DNA of 64,000 nt from Gadus chalcogrammus. Its lineage: Eukaryota; Chordata; Actinopteri; Gadiformes; Gadidae. The stretch is taken from contig NC_079419.1 in the NCBI RefSeq assembly GCF_026213295.1, positions 25,390,111 to 25,454,110 on the forward strand, given 5' to 3'. The notes beneath the pieces were generated by a model. The model made no database searches. It was not told the origin of the DNA and worked only from the letters and a program-made list of their open reading frames with translations. Of this stretch, positions 29,490 through 41,330 are shown piece after piece; position 1 is the stretch's first letter; every line of letters begins with the position of its first letter. The position numbers and the translations under genes are program-made.

Positions 29490-30085
29490 CCATTAGAAGT
29501 ATGAAAATATCTTCCCGGTGGTGCAACAGAGCAAACAAGGTGTCCTTTGACATCTACGTTTCGAGACGATTGCAACAGTGCCACACATGATCATATTTGA
29601 ATATGTTTCGGGGTAGTAATTAGCTGTCGATTTTGGAGGCCTTTATCAATAATGACCAGCTATAGTTTTGCTTCCCGATGGAGATTTTTGACAAATTACA
29701 TGTTAATTAGCATCTAAACGTTAAGCTGAGTCCAATGAGATCAAGCTCGGCCTCTTGCTACACCGAGATCATGTCCTAGACCTAGGTGTACCATGTAAAA
29801 CACATGTTACCATTAGCTAGAGTGTCGTTCTTGGTGTCATTGGACTCAGCTCAACGTGTAGATGCTAAATAACATGTCATTTGTGACAAATCTTTATCGG
29901 GAAGCAAATCAATAGCTGCTCAGTATTGATTAAGGCCTCCAATTTCGACAGCTAATTACTACCATTAAACATGTTCGAATATGCTCATGTGTGGCACCGT
30001 TGCAATCTCCTGGAAGCGTAGATGTTGAAGGACACCTTGTTCGTCCTCTTACGCCACCGGGACGATATTTACATGCTTCTGATTG
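29490..30085. repeat. Inner palindrome within the right arm
   Basis: Mirror image of 27471-28030, centred near 29800. Confidence 0.8.
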
Positions 30086-30370
30086 ACTAATGAATTGATT
30101 CAGCTATTCCCCCAGAAGTCTGGGGTCAAAAGGTCAAAAGGAGACGGCTCCACGCCGGGGTGGATCCAGATCTCGGGCAACAGCGCAGGGTTGCCAGGTC
30201 CTGCAAAAAACGTGCCCCCGACATACCGTTCAAAATCCACCCAAAATGTCCTAGAAGCATCCCAAATAAAAAATGATATTATTGGCCATTTTGCCCAACG
30301 TTTTGAAAGTAATAATATTTGAGGGAATATTTTTTTGTTGTTGTTTTAGCAGCGAAATGCACCGTGTGCG

Positions 30371-30408
<38 letters not shown>

Positions 30409-31641
30409 TGTGTCTGTGTGTCTGTGCGTGCGTGTGTGTGCTTGTATGTGCTTGTGTGTGTGTGTCTGTGCGTGTGCGTGCGTGTGTGTGTGTGTATAAC
30501 ACGCTATTTTATGTTGAAATGCGACGTAATCCAGTGTTCACGAAAAGTACACTGTCAACGTATGCTTTTGGCGACTGGGTTGGCTCTCAGATATACGTGT
30601 TTCTAACAAGATGATATCATTAAAAGTTACATAAAGTAACAGTTTAATAACACTAACGCAGGAAGCACGTGAGCTGCTAGTTTAGCGAAAGCAACCTGAC
30701 GTCGTTGAAACATGCGAGCGAGCCGATCAAATCCTAATTACTATAAAACTAAAGATCAGACACAATCACTGACTGAAGATTATTCAAGTAAAAAGTATAT
30801 TTCTCGCTAGAAATGTTATTAGAAACACGTTTAACGGTGAATCGGTCCTAAAATATTGCATTTCCCATTCAGATAATAAAGATTAATAAAGATCATACAC
30901 ATTCACTGACTGAAGATTATGTAAGGAAAATGTACATTTCTCGCTAGAAAAGTCATTAGAAACGCGTTTAATGGTGTATCTGTCCTAAAATATTGCATTT
31001 CCCATTCAGATAATAAAGATTAATAAAGATCATACACATTCACTGACTGAAGATTATGTAAGGAAAATGTACATTTCTCGCTAGAAATGTCATTAGAAAC
31101 GCGTTTAATGGTGTATCTGTCCTAAAATATAGCATTTCCCATTCAGATAATAAAGATTAATATAAGCTACGCCGTGTTCCGGAGCCGCGGGGGATTCTGG
31201 GAATTGGGGTTCTCAGTTAACAAATGGGGCTTTTGTTAACTTGTTTTGTTGTTAGGATTAAGTGAGGTTAATGGGTTCGGGATGTTATGTGGTTGTGTGT
31301 TGTTCTATTAACATTGTTCGTGTGTTCATTATTTTCGACACCGTCACCGAGAGTGACGTGACCATCGTTTCGTGCAGCTGTTCCGTGTTGAAGTCTCGTT
31401 CAATAAAAACCAACTCTCGTTGTCGAGCGTGCCCCCCCCTACAAACGTGTCTCCCCCCCCCTCAACAAACGTGTCCTCCCCCCCCCCCCCCCCCCTCAAC
31501 AAACGTGTCCCCCCCCCCCCCCCCCCTTCATGGGTCTGATTCGACGATTTCCCATGCTGATATCCCCGAAGATTCTCGGGCATCTTCGACAATTTGGCTA
31601 TGGATTGTCTCATTACACGCTAAATAATATAATTATAGCCT

Positions 31642-31914
31642 TGTAGTGACCGTAACATAATTCACCTACAGTATTTCGTTATGTGTTGTTCTTTCAATTG
31701 TGTTGTTGTTTACTGCATGTCATTTACGTTCTTGGTGGTTCAGGGATCGCGGTCCCTAAGGATTACGTGCGTCTCATGACGTCACAGACCATGCTGGATT
31801 TGTTTACCTTCAGCACGCTTTGTTTTCCGGTTTTCTTTTTTACAAAATAAACGAGTCACACGGCTGTGTGCTCAACGTGCGAAGTTGTGTTCTTAACTTA
31901 TTGCAATTTCCACA
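31642..31914 (+). mobile_element. Solo LTR, right palindrome arm
   Basis: The mirror copy of the 25618-25890 LTR: 273 bp, starts tgtagtgaccgtaac, ends gcaatttccaca, flanked by gcct (31638-31641 and 31915-31918). Both arms carry it at the same point, so the LTR inserted before the arms were duplicated. Confidence 0.85.
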
Positions 31915-32215
31915 GCCTAATTATATATATAGGTTTTGGCATAAACATAACTAGGGTGCACTGTACTATCTGCGCACACCCTTTCTGAAGCCTCTCTCTC
32001 GCTCTCTCTCTCTCTCTGTCCCTCCCGCTCTCTCTTTCTCTCTCTCTCGTACCGTTTTGTGGAGCACGTTAATTGTCTTAGAACACTCCCATTCAGAATG
32101 CATTGGTTTACATTTCGTTTTGTGTGACACGCAAAAAGTCGGACTATCGTGCTCGGGAACACGCTTCAATAGATTAACGTTCGTGCGCAGGAGCACGCAA
32201 TTGCGTGATACCGGG

Positions 32216-33060
32216 TTGGAAATGAAGTTGTAGATATCTCTAACTGGAGTTACGACTAGTCAAAATGACGTTGTAGATATCTGTAACTGGAGTTACGACT
32301 AGTCAAAATGACGTTGTAGATATCTATTATCAAGTTATAGATATCTTGAAAGGAATTTTGATTAGAGATATCTACAATTGTAGATATCTTTAACTTTCAT
32401 TCTGCCTAGGCGAAACTGAATTATAGATATCTTGAATATAGAGTTTTGACTAGGCGAAATGACGTTTCAGATATCTGTAATGACGTTTCAGATATCTGTA
32501 ATGACGTTTCAGATATCTGTAATGACAAATTATAGGACCGTTTACTTTAAGCGGGAGCGGAGCAGCTCCTCGTTCAATCATCATTCACACAATTCACTGA
32601 TTACATCGCTCCATATTTTCTCGTGATCTTTTCGATCACAGCCAACGCCATGACTGCTCCTTTCTTATTCCATTCGGAAATGAACCCACTTCTTCTGTGA
32701 TTATGGCGGCAAGGGGAAATTACGTATTTCTGGATATCTAAAACGTAATGCCCAACACTCAAATGACGTTTGAGATATCTTTAACTTTCATTCTGCCTAG
32801 GCGAAACTGAATTACAGATATCTGCAATTGTCATTTAAGATGTGTGACGAGTTGAATGTCGTTTTCCGTGAAGTCATTGCAGATATCTGTAATTCAGTTT
32901 CGCCTAGTCAAAACTGAATTACAGAAATCTCTAACAGTCGTTTCGACTAGTCAAAACTACATTACAGATATCTCTAACTGTCGTTTCGACTAGTCACAAC
33001 TACATTACAGATATCTTGAATGAAGTTGTTGATATCTACAATGTAAATTCCGGATAGTCA
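32216..33060. repeat. Subterminal array of GATATC and CTAG palindromes, right arm
   Basis: Longer than the left array. agatatct motifs alternate with gactagtcaaaa and gcctaggcgaaac. A run of three identical units cgtttcagatatctgtaatga occurs at 32462-32525. A 170-bp segment (32530-32700) without motifs interrupts the array. Confidence 0.85.
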
Positions 33061-33299
33061 AACTTAGTTGATAAATGACGATTCGGCTTGCCATAGTAGG
33101 CACCACATCGGCTCGGCTTCCAGATCGGCTCGGGGTCCGTCGTCTGCTGATTACGTCACACAATACGCTATCTACAGCAACCCAACTGGGACAAACTAAA
33201 TTGCATTCTTCTTTCACGATATATAGACAGACAACATCACCGTCTCATTTACTTAGACTGTTAGACTATTTATAGATATAATATAATATATTATGTATA

Positions 33300-33346
33300 A
33301 TAAATATATATATATATATAACATATCTATATATATCTATATATAT

Positions 33347-33409
<63 letters not shown>

Positions 33410-33412
33410 CTT
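33300..33412. repeat. (AT)n microsatellite
   Basis: Long TA repeat with a few c interruptions. Confidence 0.95.
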
Positions 33413-33529
33413 ATCTTATATATCTATAATTTTAAGCTATTTTTCACTCATCTGTGTGTGTGTATTTGTGCATATATACACATATCCAACAGAAAAATCA
33501 CAATGCTTCTCATGTTTTTTGTACATTAT

Positions 33530-34500
33530 TTGCCTAACATAAATAGGAGTCCACACACGCGTAGTCAAAATGACAAGCAGTTTATTGCTGCTTAGCACAC
33601 AAACAATACACCAAACTGAAAATTAAGCTTCTCTTCGGAGTGAACCAAGGCCAAAATAATTAAACAAAACAAACTAGATTTTAAAGGGAAGTTCAAGCTA
33701 CCTAAACCCTATGTCAAAGTAAATAATAAAAAAGACCATCACTAAAACTAACATCCTAAACTATGAAAAAGCATGAGAAAACAAGTCAAAAGAAAAGGCA
33801 GCTCACTCCTACTGCTTCCAGGTACTAACAGTGACTATATACAAATGTGGAAAAAATGGAACAATTTAAAGTTACTAGGTACAACAAAAGTGACTAGTGA
33901 AACAAACTAAGGTAATACTTAACATGCATATTCAATCGAAACTAACTAAGAACAGGTCAACCTTGTATGCAGAAACAACAACACAAATATTAACACAAAC
34001 ATCTTAAGGACATATAACTATATATATATTTACAAAAATAACAGTGTCATGAGATTTTGCAAAGTATTCTCATAAGTCCAACATGTGAGTAATGTCCTCT
34101 GGGCACAAACGGGTGTCTGCTCCTCTCGACGTGCAGGGGCTGGAGGACAGGCAAGAGGGACATCTGCAACAAGCAAAGATGTGCAGATATAGTGTCAAGA
34201 AGTTAAGTTGGTAACTGACATGTCCATGGTAGTTGCTTCATTCACAATTGAAAATGGCATAGGTTTTAAAGATTTGCAAAAACGATAAAGATAAAATTCA
34301 GCGTTCAATTAAAAAAAAAACAGTAAAATAAAACAAATGAATGAAATTATTGTCATTACAGGGCACAGAGTGGAGATCACTGAGGGAAATTTAGTTTTTT
34401 TTATTGTAAGGTTTGAATACTTTTGACGGCACTGTATCTTAAGGGTCCTTAAAAGTTACATCACTCAATTAGTTTCAAGGGTCTTTTTGTAGACCTACAT
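33530..34500. other. AT-rich 3' region of the element, no clear exon
   Basis: One acceptor-like site near 34165 (minus strand, ttgcttgttgcag) precedes an open stretch DVPLACPPAPARREEQTPVC, which could be an alternative last exon. Otherwise nothing is supported. Confidence 0.35.
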
Positions 34501-34557
34501 ACATTTCAGTGACATAATTTAGTCTAGGATTTGTGTTTGTGTTAAACTTATGTTTAC

Positions 34558-37088
34558 CTATTGCAATTGGCTGCAGAAGTGATTGCAGTATCCCGGATCT
34601 TCAGCTTCAGAATAGATTGCTTCTAGCGCTCCCCTTTTTCCTGTCCCAACATATCCTGTAAAACAAAAAGGAAGGAAAAAAAACATACTGACAAGTGACC
34701 TCTACAGATGTGATCAATGCATAGTTATGATACTGTGTGTAATCACAGATACCAACACTATCAAGTACTGTATAAGATGTATACCTGGTGGGCAGTTTTT
34801 ATATAGTTGTCCACATCCAAGGCAGGTGTCAATGGTGTACATGATGCAGAAAGCTTTTTTGTACATTGCAGAAAACCTACTCCATGTAGCAACACCTGTG
34901 TAACAAAATTGTGAGTCAAAAGAGCACATTTCCATAGATATTCAAAACACCACAGTACTTAAGTATTGTATACCACTGCTATTAAATAACTTACTGTCAA
35001 GCCACTGAAAATGTGCCCGTCTTCTCAAATAATTGGTGGACACAATGTCTCTGAATGTGGTACACACCAGAGCCAATGCCAGGTAGACAGTATCTCCTTC
35101 CTGGAGCACCACCTCTTTGAGGATTTCATCAAGCACAGATGTTGGCATCTGTAAAATATAGGTCAGGAAAAATCAAGCTTATTAACACATTCCCGTGATG
35201 TTTAGGTGTACAGGTTCTAGTTTAAAAAAAAAAGAAAGATTACCTCCAATATGAAGCACCTGTCGGCCTTTTCAAACTGAACCTTTGAAGGAAAATTATT
35301 TATATAGACATGTAAGAATAAGAAACCTGAATTGCATTAATGAGTCTATAACAAAAAAGGAGCATGACAATGGGTGTCCTCTGCCATCAACATCATGCTT
35401 ACCTCATGATCCCTTTTTCTGGTCTTCGGGATCCTGTAGATCGGCTGCAGTGATCCTTGGAGCAATGCTGTGGCCTCATTTCTCCAGTATGCAAACCTCT
35501 GTCCGTGGCTTTCGAGTGACAGTGACAGAAAAAAAAAGGTTAACTAATGTATAACTAATGTTGTGTAGGAAGTTACATTTAAAGTTGTCTTACCCATCAA
35601 TCTGAAACCGTTCCATCAAATTAATTAACATTTCCTTCAGTACTAATAACACTCACCCATTTTTTTACATCCTCCCTCAGTGTTTTCCAATGGTAGGACG
35701 CAAATACTTTTTCTGTTGTTCGGCGTCTCCCTGGATGACCCCCACTGCCAAGATTGTCATGGCACTCCTTAAGGCATTACAGACTTGCTCCTGGTTACAC
35801 ACCACCAAGCAAGGTTTTCCCTGGAAGCTGTAATACAACTGCTCGTCTGATGCAGCAGGAAAATACAACATTCATTTAGTGTTTTTTGGGGGTGTAAATC
35901 TCTGGTTTCATCACGACATGATATGATATTGATTCATTGGACAACGATACGATATTTGCAGATATCAAAAGTCTGCCGCGATACGATTTCGATTCAGGGG
36001 CATGCGATCGATATGAGACGATATCATATGACCATTTAACACAACCTCTTACATTCACATCAACTCACATCAACTTTATTATAATTTCATCATTTTATTT
36101 CTTTGCTCTACCGGATATTTAAAACAAAAACAATCCATTTTTAATACAAATAATAAAGTGCCAATAATTGCATTTAAGTACAAAAGGTTTTTTATGGCTT
36201 AAATTAAAGAGCCTGTAATGGTCTTTCATTTTGAACATAGACCATTCCGGGATTGGATAGTTTTCTTCTAAAAACAAAACATCCCTCGGAATCATCTTGG
36301 CTGTTAAAATAAGCCGTCCGTGTTGCCAGATTGGGCACATTTTCAGCCCGATTTGGCTACATTTAATCACGTTAGGCTGGAAAAACGGGACATATGCCCA
36401 ATATGTCCCAAAACTAGACATATTCCTACTCGCGCTCACACATGTGCTCGCTGTTGCCTCGTTTAACCGGTGAACGGATACAAGTGGCTTGGCGCTTTGC
36501 GCAGAAATAGGCATTTCAGCAATATGCATCGATGTTTGGGCGTTGCATCGATGCAGTTGGATTGTTCGCCAATTACGTTAAACCCTGAGTGTTTATGTAT
36601 GTATAATAACTGGGTAGGTTATATTATGACTAAAAGCAGCACGAGAAAGTCCAAAAGGCCTTGAAATGTTTCAAATATGGATTGAATTGAACAGCTAATA
36701 TTACTAATAGTACTTGGAAGGAAAAAAGTAAAGGAAGAGGGCTATGATAAGACACCTCAGACAAGATGCAACAGACAATATTTTCTATGACGTTCAAATC
36801 TAGGCTAAAACCTACTTATTTAGGATGGCTTTTAGTACCCGGTAGTATGATAATACTTTTATTTTATCTTACATGCTACATTTATTTTGAAGTACTGTTG
36901 GAAGGTAAAGTTAAGTAAAATTAATTCACACTGTGTGACTTACCTTTTATTGTGTATCTTATTGATGCTTTCCGAATCACTGCCTTTCTGCTCTCTGGTT
37001 TCGAGCTAGTGTTGGTTAAGGTGTGGTAAACACTAGTTTCTACGAAATGCTTAATTTCTGCATAAAAGCTCTCCATAGCTGCTGCCAT
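34558..37088 (-). CDS. Seven-exon transposon-borne gene: half H2C2 zinc motif, F-box-like, Cys-rich tail
   Basis: Minus-strand exons with canonical splice sites and matching phases: 37088-36944, 35846-35657, 35498-35403, 35276-35244, 35148-34995, 34895-34785 and 34655-34558 (stop tag). The product is about 275 residues. Exon 1 starts MAAAMESFYAEIKHFVETSV. Exon 2 reads DEQLYYSFQGKPCLVV and, after a one-base deletion, GGHPGRRRTTEKVFASYHWK, then TLREDVKKW. That resembles the first half of the integrase zinc-binding H2C2 domain (HxG...T...YxW...DV), but the following Cys pair is missing. Exon 5 (PTSVLDEILKEVV...LALVCTTFRDIV) looks like an F-box. Exons 6-7 give CLGCGQLYKNCPPGY and DPGYCNHFC, possible metal ligands. 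No catalytic core is present. The function is unknown. Confidence 0.65.
35657..35846 (-). pseudogene. Exon 2 of the above with a one-base deletion
   Basis: Up to ILAVG the frame agrees with exon 1. Just after it (about 35749-35755, in ggcagtggggg) one base is missing, and the frame ending phase-0 at the donor tgg|gtgagt must be used. This is the only lesion in the seven exons. A sequencing error in a G-run is possible. Confidence 0.6.
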
Positions 37089-37373
37089 CTCCGGGAGACA
37101 AAACTCTCCGACGTACAGTATCTAGTTACGTGGTTGCTATGACTACAGCCACAGCTACAGCACAAAACAGCCAATCACAACTGTCCGACGTACAGCCAAT
37201 CACAATGTACGCCCATTCAAGCGTACAGCCAATGATATTGTGTGACGTAATCAGCAGACGACGGACCCCGAGCCGATCTGGAAGCCGAGCCGATATGGTA
37301 CTTACAACGGCACCAAATTAGAATTTTATTTTATTATTCGACTATATATATAGCACCCAATATCAATCAACCC

Positions 37374-37565
37374 GGTATCACGCGATTGCGTGCTCATGCG
37401 CACGAACATTAATCTATTGAAACGTGTTCCAGAGCACGATAGTCCGACTTTTCTCGTGCTACACAGAACGAATTGTAAACCAATGCATTCTGAATGGGAG
37501 TGTTCTCAGACAATTAACGTGCTCCACAAAACGGTACGAGAGAGAGAGAAGAGAGAGGGAGGGAC

Positions 37566-37601
<36 letters not shown>

Positions 37602-37860
37602 GCTTCAGAAAGGGTGTGCGCAGATAGTAGTGCACCGTAGTTATGTTTATGCCAAAACCACAAATGCTATATATATATATATAGGCCTATTGCCTAATTA
37701 TGTATATTGCCTATATATCTATATAGGCTATATATATAATTAGGCTATAATTATATCATTTAGCGTGTAATGAGACAATCTATAGCCAAATTGTCGAAGA
37801 TGCCCGAGAATCTCCGGAGATATCAGCATGGGAAATCGGCGCATCAGACCCATGAACCTA
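37374..37860. repeat. Third copy of the cggtatcacgc repeat, without the LTR
   Basis: The segment parallels 25319-26007 (direct orientation), including the GA tract and gagacaatctatagccaaat...cagacccatgaa. The LTR is absent, and a single aggc at 37742-37745 marks the empty target. It has an expanded TA-rich segment at 37664-37740. Confidence 0.85.
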
Positions 37861-37929
37861 TAAAGAAAGACGTCATCTCAAGCGGGAGAGAACGTTTGCG
37901 GTGCTGGTTTGTGTCACGTAAGTACAGGG

Positions 37930-38130
37930 CTCTCATGTCTCATGCATTCGGCGTGAGAAACACGCAATTCAACCCATGCACACGCTCGAACCTGGTCTCA
38001 CGACAATACGTGACACTGTCACGTTATTTAATCTATTGAAACGTGATCAGGGACACGTAGGCCTGTTTTCTAAATCTTGTATTTCAATTGGAAGTAGGCT
38101 ATTTGTCGTGTCACTAAGCACGACTTCCAA
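37930..38130. other. Diverged relative of the cggtatcacgc repeat
   Basis: It shares the order cacgcaatt-, atctattgaaacgtg- and gcacgac- with 37374-37460 but is strongly diverged. No gene is seen. Confidence 0.35.
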
Positions 38131-38242
38131 ACTAACGCCTCGTTTCCACATACGTATGTTTTTCGTATCCGTGCTTCCGTAAATCTACGGAAGGAGTTGC
38201 TAGTGTTTTACGTACGGACATGAATTTATTTACGGACAAAAG

Positions 38243-38317
38243 ATGGGGGAGCGTATGATTATGGCCGTTTTTAGGAGACCGGTACTTTGGAACATGAGGA
38301 TCGACATATACAGAGAT
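38243..38317 (+). pseudogene. MADF-domain start, cut by a MITE
   Basis: ATG at 38243 reads MGERMIMAVFRRPVLWNMRI and then DIYRDQ at the MITE boundary. MADF domains start with a similar LIxaVxxxPvLWd...YrD pattern. It is the second MADF start in the window after 16934-17066, in a different element. Confidence 0.55.
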
Positions 38318-38770
38318 CAGTGTTTCCCGCAGGATTTTTTTCAACAGCGGTGGTGTGGTCCCCGAAACCCTCTAGGGGGGTCCGGGGGCATGCCCCCCCC
38401 GCCGGATTTTTTTTGTACCCTTTACATTGTAATGCATGAATCTGGTGCACTTTGAGAGGAGAATATGCACTTAAATCCTATTCAAACAGTCCTGTGTATT
38501 ACTGTAGATGGGATTATTGGTGTTGTAACTTTGCCTTTTGTGTCTTCATTTACAGATTTTTATATTTGACTGGATATAAGCTCCTGTAAAGGCTATGTGA
38601 TCCCAAAAAGAGCGACAACACGCACACACACACATAGGCCTACACACACACACACAATACTAGAGGAAAAACGGCACGGAGGTTGCGGTTTATAGATACA
38701 ATAAAATGATTGGGCTCAGACGGTTTTTAACACTGGTGGTCATATAGCGACACATTTTAGCAACTTACTT

Positions 38771-38802
<32 letters not shown>

Positions 38803-39094
38803 TGTCTGTCTCTCTCTTTCCTTCTTTCTTCGATCTTCCGCTTCACTCGCTACTGCTAGAATCAATGTAACTTTGCAACCGTGTAGGGTAGCCTACTGCC
38901 AACAACTGCCACACTCGCTGTGTATTTTTCTTCTTTGATGTTGGTTACGTGACGATGTGCCACGTGCTGTGCAATTGACGTTACGTGCTGTACATTTTCT
39001 AAAAGGAGCTACCTAAAAAAAAAAAAGAATTAGGAGAAGGATTTTTATTGCAGCGGCGGAGAAAATTCAGCAGCGGCGCGTGGGGGAAACACTG
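38318..39094. mobile_element. MITE with cagtgtttccc ends
   Basis: The left end cagtgtttcccgcagg and right end gtgggggaaacactg are inverted. Flanks gagat (38313-38317 and 39095-39099) are identical. The ends resemble hAT-like MITEs, but those make 8-bp duplications, so the superfamily is left open. The interior is C/T-rich at 38770-38830, with short CA repeats near 38610. Confidence 0.75.
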
Positions 39095-39204
39095 GAGATA
39101 AAAACAAAACCAACCAGGCTTGGAAAGAGATCGGTGGGGAGTTTGGCCTGCCAGGTAGCCTACTCCTTCCTTGGGTTCCTTGGGTTGGCTTCGAGCTGGA
39201 TCGC

Positions 39205-41330
39205 TCAGGCCAAGATATCTCGAGTATCTCCACCGCCAACGTTCCCGTAATAGTAGATAGCAATTACTAGCAATTTTTGACTCTTGCTACCAGCCCACTC
39301 CAACAGAGAGTTTCCGTTTGCCCCAGTGTAGCCAGGGGTAGGAGGAGTGTCGGGAACAGAATGGAGAAAGCTATCAAGTGCTGCCTTAAACTTCTCAAGG
39401 GTTGGGATCGACTTGATGTCTGGTGGTACAGCATTGTACAGTGCAGAGGCTGTAGATGAGAAGGAATGGAATCTCATTGTATTGATGCTGCTGTACTTGG
39501 AGCTGCCGAGAGGTCGCAAACATGTAACACCTAGCCTTTGTGAATGTTGGAAGACGATGTTAACATTGTTGGGGATCACTTCGTGGTAGATCTTCCAGAC
39601 GAGAATCACGATGTATCTCTCGCGGCGGCGCTGCAGGGAGTAGAGGTCGAGCTGCTTGAGTCGATCCCAGTAGCTGAGGTTGTGTAGCCCGCTATTTTGG
39701 CAGTGAATGAGCGTTGGATAGACTCAACCATGATGATATCGCAGAGCAGGTGGGGAGACCAGAGAGCACAGCAGTATTCGATGATGGAGCGAACGTATGT
39801 TTTGTAGAGCAACATCATAGTGACTCTGTCTCTGACTGAAAAGGTCCTCAATACCCAGCCAGCTTTGCCAGAGGCTTCGGTTGACTTTTTGGAAATGTGC
39901 TGGCGCCATCGGAGATCCTTGTCGATGTACACACCAAGGTCTTTTACAACGTTGTCTGAGGATATTGGTTTCCCAGATGGTAAAAGGTAGGGGTGCTTCA
40001 GATCCTGGTTTTTACCGTGTTGTAAAAGTTGGAACTTGTTTTCGTTTAGTTCCATGTTGTTGCTGTTAGCCCAACGAACTACCGCATGCAGATCTTCTTG
40101 GAGAAGCTGGCAGTCTGACGGGGAGCTGATATTCTTGTGCAGCTTAGAATCGTCAGCAAAAACTTTTACTTTGCTGTGTTTAACAACTGAGAACAAGTCA
40201 TTAATGTACAAAATAAAAAGTAGTGGACCCAACACAGTGCCCTGTGGGACCCCACTCAAAACCCAGATGATGTTGGATTCCACACCATCAATAACAACGT
40301 GCTGCGTTCTGCCGTGTAGGAAGCTGGAGAGCCACTGGTGTACTTTTCCCTGGATGCCGTAGAGACTACGTTTTTTTAGCAGAATAGCATGATCGACTTT
40401 GTCAAATGCTTTACTGAAATCCAGATAGAGGATGTCAGCGTTCTCGTCAGCATTCAAATCACACATGATGTCCTCAACATGGTGAAGGAGTTGGGTCAGG
40501 CAGCTTCTTCCAGCTCGGAAGCCATGCTGATCTTGATTGATGATATCCTTGGATTCAATAAAATCAACCAACTTAGCACGGAAGACCCGTTCGAACATCT
40601 TGATGAGATGAGATGTTAGGGAGACAGGTTGATAGTTGGCAGCTACCGATCTTTTTCCCTTTTTGAACAGAGGAATCACGCTTTGACTCTTGAACTTTGT
40701 CGCTATTTCTCCGGAGTTGAGTGATGATCTCCAGAGCTGAGTGACTACTGGGGCTAGCACGGTTCCACATGCCTTGAGGATGAGGGCTGGGAACTTATCC
40801 AGGCCAGCAGCTGAGTAGCGGCCCATTGCTTTGATAGCATCAAGGACATCGTGCTCGTCAAAGTCAATATCCGTTATCGACTCTGACTGGGCGACAAGCT
40901 TGGATACACGAACCTCAGCGAGGTTAGCTTTGTCGGGGTTGCTAAATGCCTTTGCATATTGCTCCTGCAATATACTGCCCATTCTAACGGGATCTGACTG
41001 GAGCTGGTCGTCACTGTCCAGTAGGGGGCCAACAGAGGAGACAGGAGACTTTGACTTCTTTGCAAAGGAGTAAAAGGCCTTGGGGTTGGTCTTTATTTTG
41101 CTGATGGCAGCTAATTCGTCTCCCAGGCGTTGCTGCTTGATGTCTGCTTTCAGAAGCAGCTCAATGGCAGCTCTCTCGTCATTAAGTTTTTGAAGCTTGG
41201 TGACGTTTCGTGGAGGAGCAGGGCCTGCGAAGAGCGCTTCGGGACTTGGGGATCTTTGAAGAGGATGAGGATGCGGCGGTTGTGGTTGTGTGAAGGAGCA
41301 TGCTTCTTGCAAACTTGGACGATGATACAT
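39205..41330 (-). pseudogene. LINE ORF2, reverse transcriptase and C-terminal domain
   Basis: The 574-codon frame 41330-39606 contains the RT motifs: LTSHLIKMFERV, HGFRAGRSC, LYLDFSKAFDKVDH (motif A Asp), SGVPQGTVLGPLLFILYIND, and VFADDSKL (FADD active site). It continues with LGVYID and WSPHLLCDIIMVESIQR. One frameshift near 39620 separates the tail 39609-39205 (MRFHSFSSTASALYNAVP). The RT itself looks intact. FADD with ILYINDL places it in the Jockey/CR1 assemblage; the clade is not resolved. Confidence 0.8.

Larger units (their letters stand above)
24884..33094. repeat. Giant palindrome, 8.2 kb, arms of ~3.8-4.3 kb
   Basis: The left end atggcaagccgaattgtcat (24884) is mirrored at 33094. 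Correspondence continues through every landmark: ggtatcacgcaattgcgtgc, GA tract, solo LTR, G/C runs, three 137-bp repeats, CA/GT tract, inner palindromes. It reaches aatggt/accatt at 28716-28721 and 28797-28802, leaving a spacer of about 75 bp. The arms are not identical: the right arm lacks 12 bases around 29360, poly-G lengths differ, and the right end has a longer GATATC array. So it is not simply an assembly mirror of one read. No transposase is encoded in either arm. Confidence 0.92.
33096..37305. mobile_element. 4.2-kb element with ~68-bp inverted ends, carrying a seven-exon gene
   Basis: The left end gtaggcaccacatcggctcg and right end (inverse) gtaagtaccatatcggctcg continue into an almost perfect inverted repeat through ggggtccgtcgtctgctgat and tacgtcacacaat. 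The left end lies one base beyond the giant palindrome. No target duplication is obvious. The superfamily is not assigned. It holds an (AT)n tract at 33300-33412 and the minus-strand gene at 34558-37088. Confidence 0.75.

Noticed and set aside
24884..33094. Pure assembly artefact as explanation of the palindrome
   Set aside because: The arms differ in indels, homopolymer lengths and array size, so they are two real sequences. A misjoin of two real inverted copies is still possible and is listed as a check.
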